Of a DNA stretch of 42,682 nt, positions 25,895-34,699 are shown one piece after another. Below the pieces are notes generated by a model. That model was not told the DNA's origin, did not search any database, and saw only the letters and a program-made list of their open reading frames with translations. The stretch is taken from NCBI GenBank assembly GCA_029226955.1, contig JAQXZA010000116.1, positions 1-42,682 on the forward strand. Reading direction: 5' to 3'. The position numbers and the translations under genes were made by a program. Position 1 is the first letter of the stretch. The number at the start of each line of letters is the position of its first letter. The stretch comes from Clostridia bacterium (lineage in GTDB: Bacteria; Bacillota; Clostridia; Oscillospirales; Acutalibacteraceae).

Positions 25895-25901
25895 TAGAAT
25901 T

Positions 25902-25916
25902 TGAAAATCATTTTCA
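25902..25916. promoter_or_regulatory. Fur/Zur-type operator, distal
   Basis: TGAAAATCATTTTCA is a perfect 7-1-7 palindrome, exactly 50 bases from the proximal site (about five helical turns, same face of DNA). It lies just upstream of the -35 of the regulator promoter and 24 bases from the -35 of the divergent PRTase/TRSP operon. Confidence 0.8.
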
Positions 25917-25939
25917 GAATTGAATATGTAATATTTAAC

Positions 25940-25968
25940 TTGCAAAATTATGCTTAATATATTACAAT
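25940..25968 (+). promoter_or_regulatory. promoter of the PRTase/TRSP operon
   Basis: TTGCAA (25940-25945), 17-base spacer, TACAAT (25963-25968). Diverges from the metalloregulator promoter. Confidence 0.55.
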
Positions 25969-26015
25969 AAGTAATGTTTGCAACAAATATTTTAAGATTG
26001 AGGTAAGTATAAAAA

Positions 26016-27161
26016 TTGGATATACAAAAAGATATTTTATCTGTCAGACAAAATCTTACTCCGTTTAATATTGACGAAATTATCGGAATTGCAAAACGTG
26101 ACAAAAACAAAAAGCGTTCATTTCTGCTTGTGAATAAATTGCAGTCAAAGCATTATCCGTCTGAACCTGAAAAAACCGACACGCTTTTTTCACTGCTTGC
26201 AAAAACGGTTCAAATCAGATTTGCTGACAAAAATAATGTACTTGTTATCGGTTTTTCGGAAACCGCCGTTGCAATCGGTGCATATATTGCGTCTGTTTTC
26301 AAAAATTCATACTATATTCAGACGACAAGAGAAATAATTCAAAACAAAAATTTTCTGACATTTGACGAGGTTCACAGTCACGCTGTCACTCACAGGCTTT
26401 ATACGGATAATTTACAGGAGGTTATTGAAAACTGTGATTTAATCGTAATTGCTGATGATGAATTTACAACGGGCAACACTGCATTGAACCTTATAAACAC
26501 ATTAAAATCAAATTTCAGAATAAAACAGTCGTGCAAAATTTGTATGACATCAATTTTCAACTGTGTTAAAGATGAAGATTTAATCAGAATAAACGAAAAT
26601 AATGTTGAAATTATTTCTCTTGTTACGGCACAGTTTAATTCTGAAAATCTGTCATTTCCGTATGAATTTTCACAGGATAATGTTTTATGCAAAGAAAACA
26701 AGAACATTATTTTCAGAGAAATCAGTGGAAAAACTGTTCCCTATACGGCAATCAATACTGAAAAATATATTGAAAACTGCAACAAATTCATTTTTGAGAT
26801 AATGCGGATATTAACACCGATAAATCCGTCGGAAAATGTTCTTGTTGTCGGCACTGAGGAATTTTCGTTTTGTGCATTAAAACTCGGAAAAATGCTTAAA
26901 CAAACAATAAATAATGTCAGCGTTCAGTGTACAACTCAAAGTCCGATACTGCCGTCAGATAATAAAAACTACATAATAAACAATCGCACACGTTTTGAAA
27001 GTCTTTATAATTCTGAACGCACAACATATCTTTATCAGTTAAAGAATTATGACACGGCGGTTATACTTACGGACAGCGAAAATCCGTCCGAAAATTCCGT
27101 AAAACAGCTTACAAACGGAATTGACGCTGAAAAGATATTTTTTATAAAGTGGAGGAATTGA
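26016..27161 (+). CDS. phosphoribosyltransferase-TRSP domain protein (Ter-associated type)
   Basis: 381 residues from a TTG start (GAGGT upstream). The N-terminal half is a phosphoribosyltransferase-like domain (PRTase_2): RSFLLVNKL, the TTRE...FDEVHSHAVTH block and the PRPP-loop-like IADDEFTTGNTAL at about 146-157. The C-terminal half matches the TRSP domain (VLVVGTEEFSF, QCTTQSPI, NRTRFESLY), but the namesake TTRSP reads TTQSP here (306-310). The family belongs to the operons linked with tellurite-resistance (Ter) stress systems and proposed to make a nucleoside-like metabolite. It is the first gene of a three-gene operon here, with no ter genes in the window. The reaction is unproven. Confidence 0.85.
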   Translation: MDIQKDILSVRQNLTPFNIDEIIGIAKRDKNKKRSFLLVNKLQSKHYPSEPEKTDTLFSLLAKTVQIRFADKNNVLVIGFSETAVAIGAYIASVFKNSYYIQTTREIIQNKNFLTFDEVHSHAVTHRLYTDNLQEVIENCDLIVIADDEFTTGNTALNLINTLKSNFRIKQSCKICMTSIFNCVKDEDLIRINENNVEIISLVTAQFNSENLSFPYEFSQDNVLCKENKNIIFREISGKTVPYTAINTEKYIENCNKFIFEIMRILTPINPSENVLVVGTEEFSFCALKLGKMLKQTINNVSVQCTTQSPILPSDNKNYIINNRTRFESLYNSERTTYLYQLKNYDTAVILTDSENPSENSVKQLTNGIDAEKIFFIKWRN

Positions 27162-27163
27162 AA

Positions 27164-28213
27164 ATGCAGTCGTCATATAATGAAAGTGATGTTATTGTTC
27201 TTCTGAAAGATATTTCGGGCAGAATTTCTCCGTTGTCAGCAAAAGAGCGTGAAAAACTCATTCAGAGCGGAACACATTACAGCGAGCTTTTGCCACAGGA
27301 ATATGAACCGTCACAAAAATATATAAATCTCTATGAATATGCACTGAAAAATTTCAGTCCGACTACGGCACTTGCTGTTCAGAATGTCGCCGAAAGAATT
27401 TACAGACTTCACGGCAAAAATATAGTTCTTGTATCTCTTGCAAGAGCCGGAATACCTGTCGGTGTGCTTGTAAAGCATTATCTCGTTCACAAATACAGAA
27501 TTTATGTCCCACACTATGCAATTTCGATTATTCGTGGAAAAGGCATTGACCACAATGCAATGAAATATATTCTTGAACGGCACAAGGCAAAGGACATTTG
27601 CTTTGTTGACGGCTGGGTTGGAAAAGGTGCTATTCAGAATGTTTTGCGTGAAGAAATAAATACATATTATCCCGATATTGATTCAACCGTTGCGGTGCTG
27701 TCAGACCCGGCACATATTACCACATTGTGCGGAACAAATGAAGATTTTCTGATTGCAAGTTCTTGTCTGAATTGTATTGTTTCGGGACTTCTCAGCAGAA
27801 CCGTTCTTCGTGACGACCTTATCGGAAAAGATGATTTTCACGGTGCGGTATTTTACAGGGAATTTTTGCCACGTGACCGCTCGTATGAATTTATAAATGC
27901 CGTTGAAAGCTGTATGAAATATGATGATATAAAATTTTGTGAACCTGTAATTGACTATGGCGGTGTAAAGGAAACGCAAAAAATAGCAAAGGAATTTTCC
28001 GTAAGCGATATAAACCGTGTAAAATCAAGCATTGGCGAGGCAACTCGTGTGCTTATGCGTCGTGTGCCTGATTTAATTCTTGTACGTAATAAAAACGATA
28101 AATTTGTATCACATTTACTTGAACTTGCCGACGAAAAAGCTGTTGAGGTACAGGAATATCCGCTGAAATATTACAGGGCTTGCGGAATAATAAAAGACCT
28201 TGCCGACGCTTAA
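27164..28213 (+). CDS. phosphoribosyltransferase-PELOTA protein (StiP-like)
   Basis: 349 residues from MQSSYNE, with GGAGG upstream, starting two bases after the previous stop. A PRTase_1-type domain (about 15-290) contains SLARAGIPVG (91-100), the HYAISIIRGKGID block and the PRPP-loop-like VDGWVGKGAI (148-157). The last 50 residues form a PELOTA-like RNA-binding domain (PDLILVRNKN through YYRACGIIKDLA). The family is often labelled cysteine protease StiP, but the motifs read as a phosphoribosyltransferase. Together with the preceding gene it forms the core of a Ter-associated biosynthetic module. Confidence 0.85.
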   Translation: MQSSYNESDVIVLLKDISGRISPLSAKEREKLIQSGTHYSELLPQEYEPSQKYINLYEYALKNFSPTTALAVQNVAERIYRLHGKNIVLVSLARAGIPVGVLVKHYLVHKYRIYVPHYAISIIRGKGIDHNAMKYILERHKAKDICFVDGWVGKGAIQNVLREEINTYYPDIDSTVAVLSDPAHITTLCGTNEDFLIASSCLNCIVSGLLSRTVLRDDLIGKDDFHGAVFYREFLPRDRSYEFINAVESCMKYDDIKFCEPVIDYGGVKETQKIAKEFSVSDINRVKSSIGEATRVLMRRVPDLILVRNKNDKFVSHLLELADEKAVEVQEYPLKYYRACGIIKDLADA

Positions 28214-28223
28214 CGGAGGAAAT

Positions 28224-28973
28224 ATGATATTTTTTACGGATATTGACAACACGCTTATTTTTTCAAAAAAACGCTCTCCCGAAAACAGCATTTGCGTTGA
28301 ATATAAAGACGGTCAGCCACTCAGCTTTATGACGGAAAAGTCAATAGAATTATACAATGAATTATGCGAAAAAATCACTGTTATTCCCGTAACAACAAGA
28401 AGTACGGAACAGTTTATGCGGATTGAATATATAAAAAATTCACATTATGCGATAGTTTCAAACGGTGCAAAACTGTTTGTAAACGGAGTCGAGGACAAGG
28501 AATGGACAAACTATTATAATTCCTGTGTTGAAAACTGTATTCCTGTTTTTGAAAAGTGCAGAAACACGCTTAAAAAAACTTTTCCGCTGTGTAATGTGCG
28601 TATGGCTGATAATATTTTTTTGTACAGTCGTTTTGATGATAACAGCCACACGGCATTTGAAATTTTATCCGATTTATGCAAAAACGACAATGTAAACATC
28701 AGCGAAAGTCACGGAAAAATATATGTCATTCCGTCAGAAATAGGCAAAGGCAACGCAATAAAACGTTTCATTGAAAAATATAGTTTCACCGACAAAACCA
28801 TAAGTGCCGGCGACAGCCTTATGGATTTAGATATGCTTTTGTCAACCGATTATTCTATTGCAGTTTATGGCGAACTCAGCGAAAAGCTGAAAAACCATAA
28901 AAACACAACCGTTATAAATTCTCCTGTTGTCAGTGATAAAATTCTTGAAAAAGTGATGAATTTTTCGCTTTAA
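28224..28973 (+). CDS. HAD phosphatase of the PRTase/TRSP operon
   Basis: 249 residues from MIFFTDIDNTL, with GGAGG upstream, ten bases after the PELOTA gene. Motif I TDIDNTL (Asp6, Asp8), motif II TTRS, a Cof-like inserted cap (about 80-170) with VSNGAKLF, a Lys (GKGNA) and motif IV GDSLMDLDM. HAD enzymes of this type accompany PRTase/TRSP/PELOTA genes and presumably dephosphorylate the nucleotide-like product. Substrate unknown. Confidence 0.86.
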   Translation: MIFFTDIDNTLIFSKKRSPENSICVEYKDGQPLSFMTEKSIELYNELCEKITVIPVTTRSTEQFMRIEYIKNSHYAIVSNGAKLFVNGVEDKEWTNYYNSCVENCIPVFEKCRNTLKKTFPLCNVRMADNIFLYSRFDDNSHTAFEILSDLCKNDNVNISESHGKIYVIPSEIGKGNAIKRFIEKYSFTDKTISAGDSLMDLDMLLSTDYSIAVYGELSEKLKNHKNTTVINSPVVSDKILEKVMNFSL

Positions 28974-28977
28974 TATC

Positions 28978-29017
28978 AAAACACCGCCAGCCTAAAATGC
29001 TGACGGTGTTTCTTTTT
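28978..29017. terminator. bidirectional terminator
   Basis: AAACACCG.CAGC pairs with GCTGACGGTGTTT (one mismatch) around CTAAAAT, followed by CTTTTT. It is shared by the convergent HAD and cytidylate-kinase-like genes. Confidence 0.85.
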
Positions 29018-29023
29018 ATGAAA

Positions 29024-29644
29024 TTACAGATTTTTGTAAATTTCCGAATACTGTTTTATTGCCTGTACAACCTGTTCATAGCTGTATTTTGAGGTGTCAA
29101 AGCATAAGTCATAGTTACGGACATTATCCCAGTCCTGACCTGTATAGTATTTGTAATATTCCATACGGTGTTTGTCTATCTGACTTATTGTTTTATCAGC
29201 CTCTGTTGCAGTTACCGAGAATTTTTCAACAACCGTATTTATGCAGTCCTGATATGGTGCCCATACAAAGACTTTCAAAACCTTGTGACCGCTGTCTTTA
29301 AGTACAAAATCAGCACATCTGCCGACAATAATACAGTCGCCTTTATCGGCAAGGTCTTTTATGATTTTTGCCTGATAGTTGAAAATATTCTGCTTTGAAA
29401 CGAATTTGCTGTTTTCGGGCGGAATTAAATCTCCCTCATATTTTGACGAGCGGTCAAAAATTCCTCTTTTTACCGTTTCGTCATTCTGAGAAAACAGACG
29501 GACATTTATGCCGCTTTCGTCAGACGCAAGATAGATAAGTTCCCTGTCATAGAACGGAATGTTCATTTCCTGTGAAAGCATTTTTCCGATTGTGCGTCCG
29601 CCGCTTCCGTATCCTCTTGCAATAGTAATAATTGTGTTTGACAT
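29024..29644 (-). CDS. cytidylate-kinase-like P-loop protein
   Basis: 206 residues. N-terminal P-loop variant ITIARGYGSGGRTIG followed by FYDRELIYLAS, then a lid-like region and a CxIVGRCADFVL core, matching the Cytidylate_kin_2 family. These resemble CMP kinase but the substrate of this branch is not established; the true cmk is a different, longer-lid protein. GGGGG precedes ATG. It stands alone between two operons. Confidence 0.85.
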   Translation of the reverse strand: MSNTIITIARGYGSGGRTIGKMLSQEMNIPFYDRELIYLASDESGINVRLFSQNDETVKRGIFDRSSKYEGDLIPPENSKFVSKQNIFNYQAKIIKDLADKGDCIIVGRCADFVLKDSGHKVLKVFVWAPYQDCINTVVEKFSVTATEADKTISQIDKHRMEYYKYYTGQDWDNVRNYDLCFDTSKYSYEQVVQAIKQYSEIYKNL

Positions 29645-29743
29645 ACCAAGACCCCCTTTGAAAATTGAAAATTTAAAGTTGAAAATGGAAAATTACAATT
29701 TGAAATTTTCCGTTTTTAATTTTTATGATTGCTGACATATAGA

Positions 29744-30457
29744 TTATTCGCTGAGGTATGCTTTCTTTACGGAATCGTTATTCATAAGTTCTTTTGCGTC
29801 GCCCGAAAGTGAAATTTTGCCTGTTTCAAGAACGTAGGCTTTGTTTGCAATAGAAAGTGCTTTTTTTGCGTTCTGTTCAACAAGGAGAACAGTTGTACCG
29901 CTTTTGTTTATTTCCTTTATTATATCAAAAATTTCGTTTACAAGCAAGGGTGAAAGTCCCATTGACGGCTCGTCCATCAAAATTATTTTCGGCTTGCTCA
30001 TCAATGCTCTGCCCATTGCGAGCATTTGCTGTTCACCGCCCGAAAGCGTACCGGCAATCTGTTTTTTACGTTCTTCAAGACGTGGGAATTTTTTATAAAC
30101 ATTCTGTATGTTTTCTTCAATTTCGTCCTTGTCTTTTCTTGTATAAGCACCAAGACGAATATTGTCATATACGGTAAGTTCCGAAAAAATTCTTCTTCCC
30201 TCAGGAACGTGTGCCATACCCATTGAAACTATTTTGTGTGCCGGAACTTTTGTAATGTCTTTTCCGTCATACATAATTTTTCCGCTGCGTGGACGGAGAA
30301 GTCCCGTTATTGTGTGGAGAGTTGTGGTTTTGCCGGCTCCGTTTGCACCGATAAGTGCGACAATTTCGCCCTCGTTTACTTCAAAGGATACGCCTTTGAG
30401 TGCGTTAATAACACCGTAATATACTTCTATATTTTCTATGCTTAAAAGTGCTGACAT
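29744..30457 (-). CDS. livF: branched-chain amino acid ABC transporter ATPase LivF
   Basis: 237 residues. Walker A GANGAGKTTT, the LivF-type VPEGRRIFSELTV, signature TLSGGEQQMLAMGRAL, Walker B IILMDEPSMGLSP and switch region VLLVEQN. Last gene of the liv operon, 12 bases after livG. It drives import of Leu/Ile/Val or related amino acids. Confidence 0.93.
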   Translation of the reverse strand: MSALLSIENIEVYYGVINALKGVSFEVNEGEIVALIGANGAGKTTTLHTITGLLRPRSGKIMYDGKDITKVPAHKIVSMGMAHVPEGRRIFSELTVYDNIRLGAYTRKDKDEIEENIQNVYKKFPRLEERKKQIAGTLSGGEQQMLAMGRALMSKPKIILMDEPSMGLSPLLVNEIFDIIKEINKSGTTVLLVEQNAKKALSIANKAYVLETGKISLSGDAKELMNNDSVKKAYLSE

Positions 30458-30469
30458 CTTTTTTCCTCC

Positions 30470-31228
30470 TTAATCTCCGAGATATGCCTTGATAACCTCA
30501 GGATTATTAAGAACATCTTTTGTTACGCCCTTTGCAAGTTCAGTACCGAAATTAAGCACTGTTACCTGTTCACAAATTCCGCTGACAAGGTGCATATCGT
30601 GTTCTATGAGCAGTACCGTCATATCAAATTTATCACGGACAAATCTTATTGTGTCCATAAGCTCCTGAGTTTCACTCGGGTTCATTCCGGCTGCCGGTTC
30701 ATCAAGAAGGAGAAGTTTCGGATTTGTTGCCAACGCTCTCGCAATTTCAAGTTTTCTCTGTTTGCCGTAAGGAAGATTATCCGCAAGAGTATTCGCCTCT
30801 TTTTCAAGTTCAAACACCGAAAGAAGTTCCATAGCCTTTTCGTTCATTTCTTTTTCGGCTTTATAGTAGCGTGGAAGTCTGAAAATTGCCTCAAATGCCG
30901 AATATTTGTTGATGTTGTGCATACCCGACTTTACGTTGTCAAGAACGGACAGTTTTTTGAAAAGACGGATATTCTGAAATGTTCTTGCTATACCAGCCTG
31001 ATTTATTTCCGCCGGTTTTTTGCCGTTGAGTGTTTCACCATCAAGACTGAAAGTGCCAAATGTGGGCTTATAAACTCCTGTCAGCATATTGAAAACAGTT
31101 GTTTTTCCGGCACCGTTTGGCCCGATAAGACCGTAAAGCATACCTTTTTCAAGTGTAAGATTAAGTCCGTCAACGGCACGAAGTCCGCCAAATGATATAC
31201 TGAGATTTTTAACTTCAAGAAGTGCCAT
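30470..31228 (-). CDS. livG: branched-chain amino acid ABC transporter ATPase LivG
   Basis: 252 residues. Walker A GPNGAGKTTVF, GIARTFQNIRLF typical of LivG, a LPYGKQRKLEIARAL signature, Walker B LLLLDEPAAGMNP and switch LIEHDMHLV. It overlaps livM by one base (TAATG). It forms the ATPase pair with LivF. Confidence 0.94.
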   Translation of the reverse strand: MALLEVKNLSISFGGLRAVDGLNLTLEKGMLYGLIGPNGAGKTTVFNMLTGVYKPTFGTFSLDGETLNGKKPAEINQAGIARTFQNIRLFKKLSVLDNVKSGMHNINKYSAFEAIFRLPRYYKAEKEMNEKAMELLSVFELEKEANTLADNLPYGKQRKLEIARALATNPKLLLLDEPAAGMNPSETQELMDTIRFVRDKFDMTVLLIEHDMHLVSGICEQVTVLNFGTELAKGVTKDVLNNPEVIKAYLGD

Positions 31229-32370
31229 TATCCCTCTGCCCCTTTCTGAACATTATTTTTCTTTCTGTTCCTGAATTTTGCAATAAGGACTTTTGGTGCA
31301 ATCATTGAGAGCTTTGCCTTGATTGTAGGATTGTTGTTTACTATCATCATTACGATAAGAACAACAGCGTAAATCAACATTCTGTATTCGCTGAATCCAC
31401 GGAGCATTTCAGGAAGTGCAGTAAGAATAATTGCGGCAATGACTGAACCCCTCATACTGCCTATTCCGCCGAGTACAACAATTACAAGAATTGTTATAGA
31501 CATATTGTAGCCAAAGTTATTTGTGTTTGCGGTAAGTCCCGAAAGGTTGTGAGAATAAAGTGTTCCGGCAAGTCCGGCAAAAAATGCCGATATTGCAAAG
31601 ACAAAAAGTTTGTGTTTTGTTACGTTTATGCCGATTGATTCTGCTGCTATACGGTTATCTCTTATTGACATAATTGCACGACCTGTGCGTGAGTCGATAA
31701 TATTAAGGCATACAATAAGAGTTATCATTACAAGCACAAAGCCGACTATGACATTTGAACTTTTTGGTATTCCGGTAATTCCCAATGCACCTTTGATTAT
31801 TACCTTGCCGTCCTCAGCAAGATTCAATGCGTCGGTGCTTGTGGTTGAGAAATGCACTCCGTTGCCGTCAATTCCTACATAAAGTGCGGTAACGACATTC
31901 TTTATGATTTCACCGAAAGCAAGAGTTACTATTGCAAGATAGTCGCCTTTGAGTCTTAATACAGGAATACCGATAAGTATTCCGAATATTGCCGCCGTAA
32001 GTCCTCCGACAAGGAACGCAAGCGGAAAACGAATCCATACATCAGTTATTATATCCTGAGTTGCAATGGTGAAAAATGCACTCGCATAAGCACCTACACA
32101 CATAAATCCGCCGTGACCAAGACTGAGTTCACCGAGAATACCGACAACAAGATTAAGCGAAAGTGCGGCAATAACATAATAGCATATAGGAACGAGAAGT
32201 CCGCTAAAAAGGTTTGACATATTGCCCGTACCGTCAAGAATTTCAACTATGATGAAAAGTGCCACAACCATTCCACAGGTTATAAGTTTACTCCTGAAAG
32301 CTGGAGAAATTGATTTTCTCGGTTTTAAGGCATTTTCGGGGGCATTATTGTTTTGTACTGTATTTCCCAT
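31228..32370 (-). CDS. livM: branched-chain amino acid permease LivM
   Basis: 380 residues. Hydrophilic basic N-terminus, about nine helices, and the EAA-like coupling stretch SIRDNRIAAESIGINV-THK. The conserved LSLGHGGFMCVGAYASA and VLGGIGSMRGSVIAA are family hallmarks. Forms the membrane channel with LivH. Confidence 0.93.
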   Translation of the reverse strand: MGNTVQNNNAPENALKPRKSISPAFRSKLITCGMVVALFIIVEILDGTGNMSNLFSGLLVPICYYVIAALSLNLVVGILGELSLGHGGFMCVGAYASAFFTIATQDIITDVWIRFPLAFLVGGLTAAIFGILIGIPVLRLKGDYLAIVTLAFGEIIKNVVTALYVGIDGNGVHFSTTSTDALNLAEDGKVIIKGALGITGIPKSSNVIVGFVLVMITLIVCLNIIDSRTGRAIMSIRDNRIAAESIGINVTKHKLFVFAISAFFAGLAGTLYSHNLSGLTANTNNFGYNMSITILVIVVLGGIGSMRGSVIAAIILTALPEMLRGFSEYRMLIYAVVLIVMMIVNNNPTIKAKLSMIAPKVLIAKFRNRKKNNVQKGAEG

Positions 32371-32381
32371 ATTTTTTCACC

Positions 32382-33263
32382 TCATACTTTCTCGCTTATT
32401 TTCTTGCCCATAAGACCTGTCGGCTTGATGGTAAGAATAATAATAAGCACTGCAAATACTATTGCGTCAGACAACTGAGATGAAATATAGGCTCTGCTGA
32501 GGCTTTCAAACACACCTAAAAGTATGCCGCCGACCATTGCACCCGGAATTGAACCGATACCGCCGAATACTGCGGCAACAAATGCCTTAATACCGGGCAT
32601 TGCACCTGTATATGCGGTGAGTGACGGATAAGCCGAACACATAAGTATTCCGGCAACAGCCGCAAGAGCCGAACCGATAGCAAATGTCAGTGAAATAGTG
32701 GCATTTACGTTAATGCCCATAAGCTGTGCTGCTCCTCTGTCCTCAGATACAGCACGCATTGCGTGACCCGGTTTTGTTTTGTTTACAAAAAATACAAGCC
32801 CTACCATTATAATAACCGAAACGATAATTGTTACGATTGTTTCACCCGTAATAACAAGCTGGTCATCAAACAGGCTGATTTTTGGTATTGTTACAACGGA
32901 AGTAAAAGTCTTTGTGCCTGAACCGAAAATAAGAAGTGCAAGATTCTGAAGTAAATAGCTTACACCGATTGCTGTGATAAGAACGGCAAGCGGTGACGCT
33001 GACCTGAGCGGCTTATAGGCTACTTTTTCCACAATTACTCCGAGTATTGTACAGCCGACTATTGCACCGAGTATTCCCCATATTGAATCAAGACCGAGCG
33101 TTGTACAGAGTGTGAACACTATAAAACCGCCGACCATTATAATATCGCCGTGTGCAAAGTTAAGCATTTTGGCTATACCGTAAACCATAGTATAGCCGAG
33201 TGCTATAAGTGCATAAATACTTCCAAGACTGAGTCCGGAAATTAAATATGATAAAAATTCCAT
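32382..33263 (-). CDS. livH: branched-chain amino acid permease LivH
   Basis: 293 residues, eight or nine helices. Hallmarks ALGYTMVYGIAKMLNFAHGD, the coupling stretch RAVSEDRGAAQLMGINVN and AVFGGIGSIPGAMVGG. Separated from the binding-protein gene upstream by 230 bases that contain a hairpin. Confidence 0.94.
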   Translation of the reverse strand: MEFLSYLISGLSLGSIYALIALGYTMVYGIAKMLNFAHGDIIMVGGFIVFTLCTTLGLDSIWGILGAIVGCTILGVIVEKVAYKPLRSASPLAVLITAIGVSYLLQNLALLIFGSGTKTFTSVVTIPKISLFDDQLVITGETIVTIIVSVIIMVGLVFFVNKTKPGHAMRAVSEDRGAAQLMGINVNATISLTFAIGSALAAVAGILMCSAYPSLTAYTGAMPGIKAFVAAVFGGIGSIPGAMVGGILLGVFESLSRAYISSQLSDAIVFAVLIIILTIKPTGLMGKKISEKV

Positions 33264-33429
33264 TATTATTTACTCCCCTGTTACAGAATGTTTCAAACAT
33301 CAATAAGCGGTATCGCATTTTTGTTATCCTGTTTTTGCGGGACAAAAACTGATAATTGTAAATAAATTTTGTTGACGCATTTTGTTCTTAAAATGAGAAA
33401 ACAAAATTGATTTGCAGAATATTTTAAAT

Positions 33430-33463
33430 ATGCCGTGCGGAGTTACAGCGTCCCACACGGCAT
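33430..33463. terminator. hairpin between livK and livH (attenuator-like)
   Basis: ATGCCGTG (33430-33437) pairs with CACGGCAT (33456-33463). Read leftward it is followed by ATTTAAAATATTC, a poor T-run. Partial termination here would give more binding protein than permease, common in such operons. Confidence 0.55.
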
Positions 33464-33493
33464 ATAAAAAATCATTTTATTGATAATAAATTA

Positions 33494-34699
33494 TTAGTCC
33501 ATTGCAGTATAAGCACCGTTTACAATTTTAACAGCCTTAGGAGCCTTTGTAGGTTCGCCTTCTGCTGACCACGTAATACCTGTACCTGTCAGACCGTCAA
33601 TCTTAATATCTGTCATAGCCTTTTTCATTGCGTCACAAATATCTGATGCTGACATATCAGCCTTGACTCCTGATTTTTCTGCTGCTGCTTTGATTGCATA
33701 AACACCGTCATAGGCGTCGGCTGCAAACTGGTTAAGTGTTTCATCGCCGAATTTCTCTTTGAATGATTTTACAAAGTTCTGTGTTTTTTCGTCCTTTGCG
33801 TCAGCTGAGAAAGGAGTAAGGAGCATTACGTTTTCTGCAAGTGATGTGTCAAAGTTCTTAACAGTAAGAAGTCCGTCAAGTCCGTCACAACCAAAATACT
33901 TGATTTCAAGACCTGCTGTCTTTGCCTGTTGAAGAATGAGTGACGCCTCCTGATAGTAGATAGGAAGGAACAGAAGTTCTGCACCTGATGATTTTACTTT
34001 CTGAATCTGTGTTGAGAAGTCTGTCTTGCTGTCGCCTGTGAATGATTCAGCGGCAACAACTTCAAGACCGAGTTCCTTTGCTTTCTTCTGGAAGTTATCG
34101 TAAATACCTGATGAATAAGAAATTGAGCTGTCATATATTACGGCAATTTTCTTTGCAAGATTTTTGTCTGCGATATATGTTGCTGATGCAGTACCTTGGT
34201 CAGGGTCAGAGAAACATACTCTGAATGCGTTGTCGCCGTCAATAGCCTCTACTGTTGTTGCTGACGGAGTGATAAGGAATATATTGTCATTCTTTGCCTC
34301 TGCCTCAACAGAAATACAAGGCTGTGAAGTAACTGTGCCGAGAAGTATCTGCATACCCTTGTCTTTAAGAGCATTGTAAGCATTTACAGCTTTTTCTGTA
34401 TCGTTTACATCGTCCTCTGCATAGAGTTCAAGTTTTACACCATTAACGCCGCCTGCGTTGTTGATTTCGTCAATAGCAAGCTGTGCACCGTTTTTAACTG
34501 CGTTGCCATATACAGCAGCGTCACCTGTGAGAGGTCCTATAACACCGACTTTAAGTGTTGAGGCTGATGAACCTTTGTCATCAGACTTACTTGTTGTGCC
34601 TGATGATGAACCATTGTTTCCGCCACAAGCTGCCAGAAATGGCACTGACACTGCAAGCGAAAGTGCAAGAGCAAGAACTTTTTTGAAATGCTTTTTCAT
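33494..34699 (-). CDS. livK: branched-chain amino acid-binding lipoprotein
   Basis: 401 residues from MKKHFKK, with GGAGG nine bases upstream. Lipoprotein signal with lipobox LAAC and a Ser/Gly-rich linker. Type I periplasmic-binding fold typical of LivJ/LivK: VGVIGPLTGDAAVYG, INNAGGVNG, the FRVCFSDPDQG hinge region. It captures the amino acid outside the membrane for LivHMGF. First gene of the operon. Confidence 0.93.
   Translation of the reverse strand: MKKHFKKVLALALSLAVSVPFLAACGGNNGSSSGTTSKSDDKGSSASTLKVGVIGPLTGDAAVYGNAVKNGAQLAIDEINNAGGVNGVKLELYAEDDVNDTEKAVNAYNALKDKGMQILLGTVTSQPCISVEAEAKNDNIFLITPSATTVEAIDGDNAFRVCFSDPDQGTASATYIADKNLAKKIAVIYDSSISYSSGIYDNFQKKAKELGLEVVAAESFTGDSKTDFSTQIQKVKSSGAELLFLPIYYQEASLILQQAKTAGLEIKYFGCDGLDGLLTVKNFDTSLAENVMLLTPFSADAKDEKTQNFVKSFKEKFGDETLNQFAADAYDGVYAIKAAAEKSGVKADMSASDICDAMKKAMTDIKIDGLTGTGITWSAEGEPTKAPKAVKIVNGAYTAMD

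Noticed and set aside
29650..29740. GAAAATT-rich stretch as a regulatory repeat
   Set aside because: Irregular low-complexity AT sequence with one weak hairpin (29687-29711); no convincing periodicity or operator symmetry.
30590..31195. 201-residue plus-strand frame opposite livG
   Set aside because: Antisense shadow with no family features and no ribosome binding site.
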